Positions 36,814 through 47,999 of a stretch of 64,000 nt of DNA are shown piece by piece. Origin of the DNA: Nioella halotolerans (GTDB lineage Bacteria > Pseudomonadota > Alphaproteobacteria > Rhodobacterales > Rhodobacteraceae). Numbering within the stretch: the first letter of the stretch is position 1; each line of letters begins with the position of its first letter. The DNA is taken from NCBI GenBank assembly GCA_003428585.1, contig QVQC01000051.1, positions 1 to 64,000 on the forward strand. The letters are read 5' to 3'. Below the pieces are notes generated by a model, which was given only the letters and a program-made list of their open reading frames with translations, searched no databases and was not told the DNA's origin. Position numbers and translations under genes: made by a program.

Positions 36814-37254
36814 ATGCCTGCCCCCCGTCTGGCCGCGCGCGGCCTTCTCCTGATCGACAACCGCCTGCTTCTGGTGAACGCCTGGCCCGGTCACCGGGGC
36901 GGGCTGTGGTGCGCGCCCGGTGGCGGGGTGGAACGGGGGGCCTCCCTGCCCGACAACCTCGCGCGGGAGTTTCACGAGGAAACCGGGCTGACCGTCGCGG
37001 TCCACGATCCCTGCCTCGTGAACGAGTTTTACGACCCGAAGGGCACGTTCCACCAGGTCGATATCTACTTTCGCTGCTCATTGGTCGCGGGCGCGCTCGA
37101 CGATCGCTGGCGCGACCCGGAGGGCATCGTGACCCGCCGCCGCCTGTTCACCCGCGCCGAAATGGCCGGGATCAAGGTCAAGCCCGACAGCCTCGCCGAT
37201 GCGGCGTGGGGACAAGGCATCCTCTACGACCCGCTGGAACCGATCCTGCGCTGA
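36814..37254 (+). CDS. Nudix hydrolase with an altered Nudix box
   Basis: A 146-residue protein with a Nudix fold. The box reads G-x5-A-x7-REFHEETGL (about residues 35-58): the first conserved Glu of the G-x5-E pattern is Ala, while the catalytic REFHEE is intact. The substrate (a nucleoside diphosphate derivative) cannot be named. The start at 36814 is preferred to an ATG 36 bases earlier because it gives a normal N-terminus. Its 3' end overlaps the convergent DMT gene by 31 bases. Confidence 0.82.
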   Translation: MPAPRLAARGLLLIDNRLLLVNAWPGHRGGLWCAPGGGVERGASLPDNLAREFHEETGLTVAVHDPCLVNEFYDPKGTFHQVDIYFRCSLVAGALDDRWRDPEGIVTRRRLFTRAEMAGIKVKPDSLADAAWGQGILYDPLEPILR

Positions 37255-38093
37255 GGCGCCAGCAGGCCGTAGGCGATCCCGCCCAGCACTACCGCCCCGG
37301 CAGCGGCCAGCCGCAGGCTGACCCCTTCCCCCAGCAGCGCGATCCCGCCAAGGATGGCGATGACCGGAACGGTCAACTGCACCAGCCCGGCAACGGCGGA
37401 GTCCAGACGCGGCAGCACGGAATACCACAGCGCGTAGCCAAGCCCGGAGGTCACCGCACCCGAGAGGCCCGCCAGCACGACGCCGCGTGGCGTGATCGCT
37501 GGCGGCTCCGCCGCGCCGGGCAATAGCAGCGCGGCCGCGCCACAGACCGGGACGGCCAGCAGGAAATTCGCCGCCGTCGCCGCCAGTGGATCGCCCGATT
37601 TGCGACCCGCCAGCGAATAGACGCCCCAGCCCGCCCCGGCCAGTGCCATGAACAGCGTACCCAGAAGCGGCACCTGCACCGCCCCCGCGGGCCAGACCAG
37701 CCATGCCAGCCCGATCAGCGCCACCCCGGCCCCGATCCAGCGCGCCCGTGGCACCGTTTCGCCGGCGATGACGGCGCCCGCGAACATGGTGATCTGCACG
37801 CAGCCGAACAGGATCAGCGCCCCGAGCCCGGCATCGAGCCGCAGGTAGGCGACGGAAAAGCCGATGAGATAGAGGCACAGCGACATCACCCCGGCGGCCC
37901 GCCCCGGCGCGACAAGCGGCAGGCGGCGACGTTGCACGATGGCCAGCAGCACCAGCACCGCCGCGCCGGCGGCGACGCGGATCACGGCAAAGCCCATCGC
38001 GTCGATATCGCCAGCGGCCAGCGCCATCCGGTTGAGGATGGAATTGGCGGCAAAGGCCAGCATGGTCAGCGCGGTCAGAAGGAAAAGGCGCAT
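37224..38093 (-). CDS. EamA/DMT-family transporter
   Basis: A 289-residue inner-membrane protein with ten predicted hydrophobic segments in two five-helix EamA halves (e.g. FLLTALTMLAFAANSILNRM at the start, VVLAGLSGAVTSGLGYALWY in the second half). It is a drug/metabolite-type exporter of unknown substrate. GGAG precedes the start. Confidence 0.85.
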   Translation of the reverse strand: MRLFLLTALTMLAFAANSILNRMALAAGDIDAMGFAVIRVAAGAAVLVLLAIVQRRRLPLVAPGRAAGVMSLCLYLIGFSVAYLRLDAGLGALILFGCVQITMFAGAVIAGETVPRARWIGAGVALIGLAWLVWPAGAVQVPLLGTLFMALAGAGWGVYSLAGRKSGDPLAATAANFLLAVPVCGAAALLLPGAAEPPAITPRGVVLAGLSGAVTSGLGYALWYSVLPRLDSAVAGLVQLTVPVIAILGGIALLGEGVSLRLAAAGAVVLGGIAYGLLAPQRRIGSSGS

Positions 38094-38201
38094 CGGCGGC
38101 TCCGGTCAGGGTCGCCGAAGAACAGCCCATCGCGCCGCGGGGTGCAAGGCCCCTGCGACCACGGCTGCGTAACCGCCTGTCGCGCGCGGACGCAGTGACG
38201 G

Positions 38202-39338
38202 TCAGAGGAACCGGGCGGCCAGCGGTCCGGAAAGATGCGCCACCTGCCCGCCCGCGACGGTTGCGGCCACCCGGCGTGTTGCCCGGTCGAGGATCACGAG
38301 ATCGGCGCGCGCGCCCGCCTCCAGCCGGCCCCGGTCGGTCCAGCCCATGACCGCCGCCGGGCGGGACGAGACCAGCGCCCACGCCTCGGCCAGCGGCATC
38401 GACCCACGATCGACCAGCGCGAAGGCCGCCAGCCGGGGGGCGGGGTAGTGGTAGTCGGAGGCGAGCGCGTCGCAGCAGCCCGCCGCGATCACCTCCTCGG
38501 CCGACACCTTCTTGTCATGCGAGCCGCCGCGCACCACGTTCGGCGCGCCCATCACGATGCTGTCTCCGTCGGCCTTCGCCGCCCGCGCCGCCGCCAACGT
38601 CTCGGGAAACTCCGCCAGCCGCGCGCCAAGGGCATGGGCGCGCGCACGGTCCGCGTCCGTGCTGTCGTCATGGCTACCGAGGATCACGCCCTCGGCCCGC
38701 AGCACCGCCGCCAGCCGCGCCAGCGCCTGCGGCACGTCGTTGCTATTCTCATGCAGGCGCTTGAGCAGCGCATGATGCGCCTCGGGGCTGCGGCCGCTCT
38801 TGATCGCCTGGCCTGTCAGGCGCGGCGGCGTGCGGCCCTCGGCCAGATGCCTGTGCGGCAGGTGGTCGTTGAAGGTGACGACCCCGATCCCGGCCCGGCG
38901 CACCAGCGCCAGCGCGCGCTCGTACTCGTCCAGCAGGTTGACCTCCAGCCGCAATTGCAGGCGCATGTCGGTCAGCGTTTCGGCGCCGGCCAACGCCTCG
39001 GCCACGCGTTCGGCGAAACCGGGGCCGCGCATGCCGCCTTCCCAGCTGAAGAACTGCGCCAGCAGGGTCGTGGTGATGCCGTTGGCGGCAAGCTCCGCAT
39101 CCACCGCATGAAGCCCGGCGGCCGGATCCGTCTGCGCCCCCCGGCGCGGGGCAAGGTGGCGTTCGAACCCGTCACCGTGCAGGTCGACGATACCCGGCAG
39201 CACCATGTAGCCGGCAAGGTCCACGCGGCGCCCGCCCGACGCGGCGATGCGTTCCCCGGCCACGGACAGCGGCGCGTCGGAAAATCCGTCGGGGCGCAGG
39301 ACAGGGGCGTTCACGAAGCACAGGGGCGGCAGGGTCAT
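38202..39338 (-). CDS. phnM: PhnM-like alpha-D-ribose 1-methylphosphonate 5-triphosphate diphosphatase
   Basis: A 378-residue amidohydrolase-superfamily protein. It has LPGIVDLHGDGFERH (about residues 47-61, metal ligands), FNDHLPHRHL, LGSHDDSTDAD and ASDYHYPAPRLAAF, the PhnM pattern. PhnM acts in the C-P lyase pathway, yet no other phn gene is in the window, so it is an orphan or serves another substrate. A metal-dependent hydrolase role is safe; the exact reaction is inference. Confidence 0.85.
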   Translation of the reverse strand: MTLPPLCFVNAPVLRPDGFSDAPLSVAGERIAASGGRRVDLAGYMVLPGIVDLHGDGFERHLAPRRGAQTDPAAGLHAVDAELAANGITTTLLAQFFSWEGGMRGPGFAERVAEALAGAETLTDMRLQLRLEVNLLDEYERALALVRRAGIGVVTFNDHLPHRHLAEGRTPPRLTGQAIKSGRSPEAHHALLKRLHENSNDVPQALARLAAVLRAEGVILGSHDDSTDADRARAHALGARLAEFPETLAAARAAKADGDSIVMGAPNVVRGGSHDKKVSAEEVIAAGCCDALASDYHYPAPRLAAFALVDRGSMPLAEAWALVSSRPAAVMGWTDRGRLEAGARADLVILDRATRRVAATVAGGQVAHLSGPLAARFL

Positions 39339-39387
39339 GGCGCCTTACCTGCCGCAAGCCGCGGGCAAAGAAAAGCCTGCCGTCGCC

Positions 39388-40536
39388 TCAATAGCTGACC
39401 TGCCGGCGCGCCCGCCAGTCGCGGAGGATCGCGCCGAACCCGACCATGCCCAGAACCAGCCCGAAGAGCCAGCCAAGGAACGGGATCAGCCCGATCAACG
39501 CGGCCGCAAGCGCCCCAAGCAGCGCCATCAACGCCTTCTGCCCGAGCGTGTCGGGCGCCGCGCGGCCAAGCGCGGACCAGAGCGCCCCACCGAAAACATA
39601 GACCCCGAGCACGTAGCCCACGATCATCGCAAGCCCGGCCAGCACCACCGCCGCCGGGAATAGCACGATCCCGATCAGCGTCAGCGAGGCAACGAGCCCG
39701 GCACCGACCAGCGTCGACAGCCCGAGGAAGCCCGAGACAAGGCTTTGGCCCGGGTGTTCCACGGCGCGTTCGCGCAGGGCCCGCAGACGGTCGGGCATCA
39801 GCGCGGCAAGCCCCACGGCCAGCCCGGCCAGCCCCAGCACCCACAGGACGAAGCCGCCCAGCACCGACAGCAGCCCGCGATCGGGCCGCGCCTGCCACGG
39901 GGCATCGGCATGCTCCCACGTCTCGGCCTCCAGCACCGTGACGCGGGCCGCCGGGGCGACGCGTTCGGGCACGGTGATCGCCTCGGGGTCCTCGGCATAG
40001 ATGGTCAGCATCCCGCCCACCTCCGCAGCATCGCCAAAGTGCAGATCCTCCGCCGAGACGGACAGGTCGCCGGCGACTTCCGCGTCAAGCGTCACGATGG
40101 ACCCGGCCAACAGGGCGCTGCCCGCAACCGGCGCGTCAAGCCGAACCTCCCACCCGCTGGCACGCAGGTTTCCGGTGATCGGGGCGGCGATGAGGATTTC
40201 CATGCCGCTGGCGGTGACACTGCCGTCAACCGGCGCCTCCACCCGCAAAGCGTAGCCCGCACCGTAGACATTGCCGCCCACCGGCGCGGACACCGCCAGG
40301 CGCCGCCCGGCGATGTGCACGCTTCCCGCGACCGCAGCGGCCACGCTGGCCCGCTCCCCGGCGATGAAAAGGTCACGCTCTGTCGTCTCCTGCGCGGTAA
40401 CGCTGCGCCCGGCAATGTAGCGGTCCCCGCCGAAGAGCGTGCTTCCCCCGTCCTCCCCATGGATCTGGGCGGTGGCCGGCAGGCCAAGGACGACAAGAAC
40501 AGCACAGAAAAGGCTGGCAAGATGGACTCTGGACAT
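39388..40536 (-). CDS. Bactofilin-like/polymer-forming membrane protein
   Basis: A 382-residue protein with a signal peptide (about 23 residues, ending ATAQ), then a region of short hydrophobic/Gly repeats typical of a right-handed beta-helix (about residues 40-185: e.g. VAGSVHIAGRRLAVSAPVGGNVYGAG, split). Four or more membrane helices follow in the C-terminal half (about 225-365). The beta-helix half resembles the polymer-forming bactofilin fold, here outside the cytoplasm. Function unknown; an envelope scaffold is one reading. Confidence 0.65.
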   Translation of the reverse strand: MSRVHLASLFCAVLVVLGLPATAQIHGEDGGSTLFGGDRYIAGRSVTAQETTERDLFIAGERASVAAAVAGSVHIAGRRLAVSAPVGGNVYGAGYALRVEAPVDGSVTASGMEILIAAPITGNLRASGWEVRLDAPVAGSALLAGSIVTLDAEVAGDLSVSAEDLHFGDAAEVGGMLTIYAEDPEAITVPERVAPAARVTVLEAETWEHADAPWQARPDRGLLSVLGGFVLWVLGLAGLAVGLAALMPDRLRALRERAVEHPGQSLVSGFLGLSTLVGAGLVASLTLIGIVLFPAAVVLAGLAMIVGYVLGVYVFGGALWSALGRAAPDTLGQKALMALLGALAAALIGLIPFLGWLFGLVLGMVGFGAILRDWRARRQVSY

Positions 40537-40710
40537 GACGACCCCCGAGATAATGGATAACTTCCAATCATGCCACGCCCATGTGCCGTGTCCATGACAT
40601 GGCTCAAGGTCGGTGCCGTGAAGACCGGGACAATCGCGTCATCCCGGCAAAGTCGCGTCACCGTCGCCGGGGCCGGGGCAAGCCGACGGGGCGGCCATCT
40701 GCCGGCGAAA

Positions 40711-40745
40711 AGAAAAGGCCGCCCCGAACCGGGGCGGCCTTCTTT
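40711..40745 (-). terminator. Rho-independent terminator after groEL
   Basis: Long stem AAGGCCGCCCCG/CGGGGCGGCCTT with a 3-nt loop, followed on the minus strand by TTCTTTT. It lies just past the groEL stop. Confidence 0.85.
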
Positions 40746-40766
40746 GCGCGGTGCGGGCGCGGCAGA

Positions 40767-42425
<1,659 letters not shown>

Positions 42426-42462
42426 CTATCTTATTGCGTTGTCTTGAGGGTCGGCGCGCGGC

Positions 42463-42750
42463 TCAGGAAATGATCCCGAGGATGTCGCTTTCCTTCATGA
42501 TCAGCAGTTCCTTGCCGTCAACGGTCACTTCGGTTCCGGACCATTTGCCGAACAGGATCTTGTCGCCGGCCTTGACGTCCATGGCGATCCGGTCGCCGTC
42601 GTCGTCCCGGGCGCCATCGCCAACGGCCACAACCAGCCCTTCGGAGGGCTTTTCCTTGGCGCTGTCGGGGATGATCAGACCGCCTGCGGTCTTTTCGTCG
42701 CTTTCGACGCGCTCGACGAGCACACGGTCATGCAGCGGTGTGAATGCCAT
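42463..42750 (-). CDS. groS: 10-kDa co-chaperonin GroES
   Basis: Lid of the GroEL chamber. The 95 residues include [20 protein letters not shown] (about 6-25), with the mobile loop, and [21 protein letters not shown] at the C-terminus, read in two parts. Expression is under the CIRCE element upstream. Confidence 0.98.
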   Translation of the reverse strand: MAFTPLHDRVLVERVESDEKTAGGLIIPDSAKEKPSEGLVVAVGDGARDDDGDRIAMDVKAGDKILFGKWSGTEVTVDGKELLIMKESDILGIIS

Positions 42751-42789
42751 CTTGCGAACACTCCTTCGGTTCGTATGTTTCTGACGGTA

Positions 42790-42816
42790 TTATCACTCAC
42801 CCTTGGGGAGTGATAA
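42790..42816 (-). promoter_or_regulatory. CIRCE operator (HrcA site) of groESL
   Basis: TTATCACTC-N9-GAGTGATAA, perfect inverted arms with 9-nt spacer, 39 bases before the groES ATG. It deviates from the consensus TTAGCACTC by one symmetric base in each arm. HrcA repression at normal temperature is expected; hrcA is not in the window. Confidence 0.93.
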
Positions 42817-42823
42817 CGGAGTC

Positions 42824-42852
42824 GAGATAGGCAAGCGGCCGGGGCAAGTCAA
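42824..42852 (-). promoter_or_regulatory. groESL promoter
   Basis: On the minus strand TTGACT (42852-42847) and TATCTC (42829-42824), 17 bases apart, place the start point inside or just before CIRCE, as in HrcA-regulated operons. Confidence 0.7.
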
Positions 42853-42976
42853 CAGGGTGCGCGCCAAAAACGCCGCAACGCGATTCACTGAACATTCAGG
42901 ATTGTTCGTGTTATGATGGGTCAAGCGGGGACCGCCGGTGGCGTTTCAACCCGCCCAAAGAGGCAAGAGCAGTGAA

Positions 42977-44296
42977 ATGCCGAACACAATCAACGGAAGC
43001 TGGCAGGATGACAGCCTGACCGGCACGCACGGCGACGATAGCATCCGGGGTGAATCCGGCAACGACACGCTGGGTGGCGGCACCGGCGACGATACGCTTG
43101 AAGGGAATTCCGGCGACGATTCCCTGCTTGGCGGGTCGGGCGACGATTTGCTGCTCGGCGGGTCCGGCAACGACGCAGTTTCGGGCGGCGACGGCGCGGA
43201 TACGCTGCAGGGGGCCAGTGGCGATGACCTCTTGTCGGGCGGCGACGGCGACGACCTGATCGACGGGGGCTGGGGGCAGGATACGCTTTTCGGCGGCGAC
43301 GGCGATGACACGATCCATGCCATCGGTGGCGATTTCGTCGATGGCGGCGCCGGCGACGACCTGATCACCATGGGCGGCTATTCCGGCGGCAGCGACACCA
43401 TCGCCTTCGGGCCGGACAGCGGCCACGACACCGCGACCGGCTGGAGCCCGGACAGCGACAACATCCATATCGGCGGTGCGAATCCCGGCGACGTAATCCT
43501 GACGCCCACCGGTGACCCGCAAGTCTGGGTGTTGACGCTCGACGGTGTGCCGGATGCCAGCCTGACACTGGATTTCACCTATCACTGGGACAGGTCCATC
43601 GGCGAGGCGGACATCCTTGACCGGGTTCTGACCAATGACGACGAACTGCGCCCAGAGGATCCCTTCGGGCCACCGATCTGCCTGACCGCGGGGGCCATGA
43701 TCGACACCGCGGTCGGCCCCCGCCCGGTCGAGGCGCTGCGCCCCGGCGATCTGGTGCTGACGCGCGACGGCGGGCTGCACCCGCTGCGCGCAGCCCTGCG
43801 CCGCCATGTCACCCCCGCCGCGCAGCAAGGCGACCCGGCGCTGCGCCCGGTTCGGATCGAGGCCGGGGCCTTCGGCGGTGGCTTGCCCCGGCAGGCCATG
43901 CTCGTCTCGCGTCAACATGCCTTTCTGGCCAATGATCCGCGCCCCGGCGGCAAGGGCGAGGTGCTGATCCGCGCCCGCCACGTCGCCGAGGAACTGGGCA
44001 AGGCGCGGCATGCGGCGCACCCGGTCGCTGGGCTGACCTATGTGCACCTGCTCTTCGACCAGCACCATTTGATCCGCGCCGATGGCGTCTGGACGGAAAG
44101 CATCTTTACCGGGGCCGAGGCGCTGCGCACCGACCCCGTGCTGCGCCTTCTGCTGCAAGGGCACAGGCCGCGGCCCATGCGTGACAGGGTGCGGCCGCTG
44201 CTGCTGCGCAAGCACCTTCGGCGCTACCGCGACCATGTGCTTGGCCGAGGGGCGGACGGCGCCGACTCCGGGCGATTCTCGGAAAATGCCGTGTGA
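42977..44296 (+). CDS. RTX calcium-binding repeat and Hint-domain protein
   Basis: A 439-residue protein. Residues about 8-125 carry roughly a dozen RTX nonapeptides (GGxGDDxLx pattern), which bind calcium and mark type I secretion. A linker to about 235 is followed by a Hint domain opening [20 protein letters not shown], with [11 protein letters not shown] and a later VSRQHAF. Only the N-terminal Hint part is seen, without splice partner, so autoproteolysis rather than splicing would be expected. The start at 42977 is chosen; GTG at 42938 is in frame. Its last 4 bases overlap the next gene (GTGA). Confidence 0.85.
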   Translation: MPNTINGSWQDDSLTGTHGDDSIRGESGNDTLGGGTGDDTLEGNSGDDSLLGGSGDDLLLGGSGNDAVSGGDGADTLQGASGDDLLSGGDGDDLIDGGWGQDTLFGGDGDDTIHAIGGDFVDGGAGDDLITMGGYSGGSDTIAFGPDSGHDTATGWSPDSDNIHIGGANPGDVILTPTGDPQVWVLTLDGVPDASLTLDFTYHWDRSIGEADILDRVLTNDDELRPEDPFGPPICLTAGAMIDTAVGPRPVEALRPGDLVLTRDGGLHPLRAALRRHVTPAAQQGDPALRPVRIEAGAFGGGLPRQAMLVSRQHAFLANDPRPGGKGEVLIRARHVAEELGKARHAAHPVAGLTYVHLLFDQHHLIRADGVWTESIFTGAEALRTDPVLRLLLQGHRPRPMRDRVRPLLLRKHLRRYRDHVLGRGADGADSGRFSENAV

Positions 44297-45849
44297 ACAC
44301 GCGGCCCGGGGTAGGGATTTGTTCATTCGTTGCGCCGAAGTTCATCCGCAAACGGATGACGAATCGGTGGCGCACCTTGGCCAAGTCCCTTCCAGACCCG
44401 GATGAGCAATCCGACGACTACCGGCGCTACGCCGATCTGGCCCTGCGCCATATCCTCGACGCGGTCCTGGTCACCGATCTCGACAACAACGTCGTCTGGG
44501 TGAATTCCGGCTTCGAACGCATGTTCGGCCACCGGCTGGACAATATCCGCGGCCAGGCCGCCCGCGGGCTGCTCGACGGACCCGACACCGACCCCAGCGC
44601 GCGCGACCATGTGCTACGCGCCATAAAAGGGCGCGAGACACTAACAGTAGACATCCTGCACTACACCGCGACCGGCGAACAGGTCTGGGTCGACAAGACT
44701 TTGACCCCGATCTTCGACGAGGCGGGCACCCACACCCATCACATGTCGATCAACCGCGACATAACCGAACGCCGCCGGATGGAGGAAAAGACCCGCGAGG
44801 TGATGGCCAACGAGGAACAGCGCCAGCACGAACGCAAGCTGCTCAGCCAGGTCAGCGAATGGCTCTATTCGGCCAAGTCACTGGACGAACTGCTTATGGT
44901 TGTGCAGAAATCCATGCACACGCTGATGCCGGAATCCGAGGGGCAGCTTTATATCTATTCCAATTCCCGCGATACGCTGGACCTGAAAACCGCGTGGGGC
45001 GAGGGCACGGCGCATGAACATATCGATGCCGAGGATTGCTGGGCCCTGCGCCGGGGGCGCGCCTATGCCTACGGCACCCGCGCGATCGAGTTTCCCTGCG
45101 CCCATACCGAGACTGCCGACACCCCCTATTTCTGCCTGCCGATCATCGCCCATGGCGAAACCATCGGCCTGATGCATGTGGCCTTTGCGGCCTACGACCG
45201 CGCGATCATGTCGCGCAAGATGGTGGAAACCTTCCTGCAACAACGCTGGGACCTGAGCCTGCTCTGCGCCGAACAGATCAGCCTTGCCGTGGCTAATGTG
45301 CAGCTTCGCCAGGAATTGCTGGACCAGTCGGTGCGTGACCCGCTCACGAGCCTGTGGAACCGCCGCTGGTTCCTCGACGCGGCGCACAAGGAGATCAACC
45401 GCGCCGAGCGGCAGGGCAGCGCGCTGTCGCTGATCTCGCTCGATGTCGATCATTTCAAGGCATTCAACGACCACCACGGCCACGACGCGGGCGATATCGT
45501 TCTGCGCGAGGTCGGCGCCCTGATGCGGGAGGTCTTCACACCGCCACTCGCCCCTTGCCGCCTGGGCGGGGAAGAATTCGTCGTGCTCTGCCCCGGGCTG
45601 GGCCATGATGCGGCGATGGACCTTGCCGACAGGTTCCGCGTCGCCCTGTCCGAGCTTGACCTTGCCTATGGCGACGGCAAGCTGCCGCGCATCACCGCGT
45701 CGGCAGGGGTGACATCGTTCCCCGATTGCGGGGCGCATGTGGAAGACATGCTCAAACATGCGGATCGTGCCCTTTACCGGGCGAAGGACCGGGGGCGCAA
45801 CTGCGTCGTCTCGGCGCTGCCGGAGGACAGGCAGATCGCCGCGCAGTAG
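44293..45849 (+). CDS. PAS-GAF-GGDEF diguanylate cyclase
   Basis: A 518-residue signalling protein: PAS domain (about residues 50-165: [21 protein letters not shown], split), a GAF-like region (about 185-345) and a C-terminal GGDEF domain with the active site GGEEF (about 425-429). The catalytic motif is intact, so c-di-GMP synthesis is expected; no RxxD inhibitory site precedes it. The GTG start overlaps the stop of the RTX-Hint gene; an alternative ATG is at 44356. Coupling suggests the pair is co-regulated. Confidence 0.88.
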   Translation: MNTRPGVGICSFVAPKFIRKRMTNRWRTLAKSLPDPDEQSDDYRRYADLALRHILDAVLVTDLDNNVVWVNSGFERMFGHRLDNIRGQAARGLLDGPDTDPSARDHVLRAIKGRETLTVDILHYTATGEQVWVDKTLTPIFDEAGTHTHHMSINRDITERRRMEEKTREVMANEEQRQHERKLLSQVSEWLYSAKSLDELLMVVQKSMHTLMPESEGQLYIYSNSRDTLDLKTAWGEGTAHEHIDAEDCWALRRGRAYAYGTRAIEFPCAHTETADTPYFCLPIIAHGETIGLMHVAFAAYDRAIMSRKMVETFLQQRWDLSLLCAEQISLAVANVQLRQELLDQSVRDPLTSLWNRRWFLDAAHKEINRAERQGSALSLISLDVDHFKAFNDHHGHDAGDIVLREVGALMREVFTPPLAPCRLGGEEFVVLCPGLGHDAAMDLADRFRVALSELDLAYGDGKLPRITASAGVTSFPDCGAHVEDMLKHADRALYRAKDRGRNCVVSALPEDRQIAAQ

Positions 45850-45930
45850 CGGCAAGATCGCCCCTTAACATTTGCCCGTCCCCCGGCCTATAAGGCGCCC
45901 AAAGTCGCGTTCAACAGATAGGCAGAAATC

Positions 45931-46854
45931 ATGACCACGCTCGTCTTCGGCCACAAATCCCCCGATACCGATTCCACCGGCGCGCCCCTCATCTGGGCGT
46001 GGTACCTGACCGAGGTGACGGGGACACCCGCCGAGGCCGTCCTGCTGGGCGAGCCGAACACCGAAGCCGCCTTCATGCTGGAGAAATGGAACCTGCCGAA
46101 GCCGCGCATCATCGAGGAAGTCGCGCCCGGCGCGCCCGTCGTCATCGTCGATACCAACAACCCCGACGAGTTGCCCGAGGGCATCAACGATGCCGATATC
46201 CGCGCCGTCATCGACCATCACAAGCTGGTCGGCGGGCTGCAGACCAAGGGGCCGATCGACATCCGGATCGAGCCGCTCGCCTGCACCGCCACAATCATGC
46301 ACAAGATGATCGGCAAGCACCTTGCGCAGGCGCCCACGGGCATCAAGGGCGCGATGCTGTCCTGCATCCTGTCGGACACTCTGGAATTCCGCTCGCCCAC
46401 CACCACGCAGGAAGACCGCGCCATCGCCGAGGATCTGGCCAAGGATCTCGGCGTGTCGATCCCCGACTACGCGGCAGAAATGTTTGCCGCCAAGTCCGAC
46501 GTGTCGGCGTTTTCCGACGCGGAATTGCTGCGCATGGATTCCAAGGCCTACGAGGTCGGGGACACCAAATTCCGCGTCTCGGTTCTGGAAACCACCGCGC
46601 CGGCGACCGTGCTGGCGCGCAAGGACGCCCTTGTCGCCGCGATGCCGCAAGTGGCCAAGGAAGACGGCGTTGACCAGGTTCTGCTTTTCGTGGTCGACAT
46701 CCTGAAGGAGGAAGCAACGCTGCTGGTGCCCAACGATCTGGTGAAATCCGTTGCGGAGAAAAGCTTCGCGACCGTCTGCGGCGACGCCGACAACGTGGTG
46801 CTGCCCGGCGTGGTCAGCCGCAAGAAACAGATCATCCCGAACCTTGCCGTCTGA
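45931..46854 (+). CDS. ppaC: Manganese-dependent inorganic pyrophosphatase
   Basis: Family II (DHH) pyrophosphatase hydrolysing PPi in the cytosol. The 307 residues show the metal ligands H8, D12, D14 in FGHKSPDTDS, D74 in VIVDTNNP, and DHH at 95-97, then the C-terminal SRKKQIIP substrate motif. A terminator follows the gene. Confidence 0.95.
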   Translation: MTTLVFGHKSPDTDSTGAPLIWAWYLTEVTGTPAEAVLLGEPNTEAAFMLEKWNLPKPRIIEEVAPGAPVVIVDTNNPDELPEGINDADIRAVIDHHKLVGGLQTKGPIDIRIEPLACTATIMHKMIGKHLAQAPTGIKGAMLSCILSDTLEFRSPTTTQEDRAIAEDLAKDLGVSIPDYAAEMFAAKSDVSAFSDAELLRMDSKAYEVGDTKFRVSVLETTAPATVLARKDALVAAMPQVAKEDGVDQVLLFVVDILKEEATLLVPNDLVKSVAEKSFATVCGDADNVVLPGVVSRKKQIIPNLAV

Positions 46855-46881
46855 TCCAGACACGATGCGACCCGGGGAAGG

Positions 46882-46906
46882 GGCGGCCAGCGCGGCCGCC
46901 TTTTTT
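46882..46906 (+). terminator. Rho-independent terminator after ppaC
   Basis: Stem GGCGGCC/GGCCGCC with a 5-nt loop, then six T residues, 27 bases after the ppaC stop. Confidence 0.9.
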
Positions 46907-47207
46907 CGTCTTGCCGGTCTGAAAGTCGCGAGTGACGGCCCTCCCCCCGCCCGCGTCGCGCGCCACAGCCCGCGCAAGGCGCGCGTCTGCGACCACGCGG
47001 CGCAGGGGGTGTCGGTGGCGGAAAAGGGCGGTGGCGCTTGGCGCCTCGGCAAACTTCGTGCGGGCGCTGCGCGAACGCGCATGGCGCCAACTTGGCCTTG
47101 GATCGGCGCGGCGCTTGCGGCCCTTGTGCATGCCGGACGCGGCTGACCCCCTTTCCGCCCCGCCCGTTTCGTGGAACCATCGCCGCGTGCCAAGCAGGAG
47201 ACAGCAG
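46907..47207. other. Gene-free 300-base region
   Basis: Very GC-rich, with no frame that has a ribosome site or a recognisable product. It must hold the promoter of the SDR gene, but I cannot point to it. Confidence 0.5.
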
Positions 47208-47948
47208 ATGAGACTTGAGGGGAAAACCGCCATCGTGACCGGCGCGGCGTCGGGCTTCGGCGCCGGCATCGCCCGGCGCTTCGCGGCGGACGGGGCAAAG
47301 GTGATGGTCGTCGATCTGAACGAAGAGGCGGCCGCCGCCGTCGCGGAGGAGATCGGCGGTCTCGCACAGGTCGCCGATGTCGCGAATGCCGAAAGCGTGC
47401 GCGCCATGGCCGGCGCGGCGATCGCGGCATGGGGGCGCGTCGATGTTCTGGTCAACAACGCCGGGATCACCCATACCCCGCAACCGCTGGAAACCGTGAC
47501 CGAGGCGGATTTCGACAAGGTGTTCGCCGTCAACGCCAAGTCGGTCTACCTAACGGCGCGCGAGATCGTGCCGCACATGAAGGATGCCGGCGCGGGCGCG
47601 ATCCTCAACGTCGCCTCCACCGCCGGGGTGTCGCCGCGCCCGAACCTCAACTGGTACAACGCGTCCAAGGGCTGGATGATCACCGCGACGAAGGCGATGG
47701 CGGTGGAGCTTGCCCCCTTCGGTATCCGGGTCAACGCGGTCAACCCGGTGGCGGGCGAGACGCCGCTTCTGAAAAGCTTCATGGGCGAGGACACGCCGGA
47801 GATCCGGACAAAATTCCTGTCGACCATCCCTTTGGGGCGGTTTTCCACCCCCGAGGATATCGCGGGGGCCGCGCTTTACCTCTGTTCCGACGACGCCGGA
47901 ATGGTGACCGGCGTGGCGATGGAAGTGGATGGCGGGCGCTGCATCTGA
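47208..47948 (+). CDS. Short-chain dehydrogenase/reductase
   Basis: A 246-residue NAD(P)-dependent classical SDR: cofactor motif TGAASGFGAG (11-20), NNAG near 87-90, catalytic Ser in NVASTAG and YNASK (about 153-157), C-terminal MVTGVAMEVDGG. The substrate is unknown; glucose/3-hydroxyacyl-type families look alike. AGGAG precedes the ATG. It may be co-transcribed with the peptidase gene 51 bases downstream. Confidence 0.92.
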   Translation: MRLEGKTAIVTGAASGFGAGIARRFAADGAKVMVVDLNEEAAAAVAEEIGGLAQVADVANAESVRAMAGAAIAAWGRVDVLVNNAGITHTPQPLETVTEADFDKVFAVNAKSVYLTAREIVPHMKDAGAGAILNVASTAGVSPRPNLNWYNASKGWMITATKAMAVELAPFGIRVNAVNPVAGETPLLKSFMGEDTPEIRTKFLSTIPLGRFSTPEDIAGAALYLCSDDAGMVTGVAMEVDGGRCI

Positions 47949-47999
47949 ACGCTGGAATGGCCCCAGCCCGAGGGATTGGCACGAAGGAGACGACAGACG

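Noticed and set aside
43016..43380. Tandem DNA repeat
   Set aside because: The periodicity is explained by coding for RTX nonapeptides.
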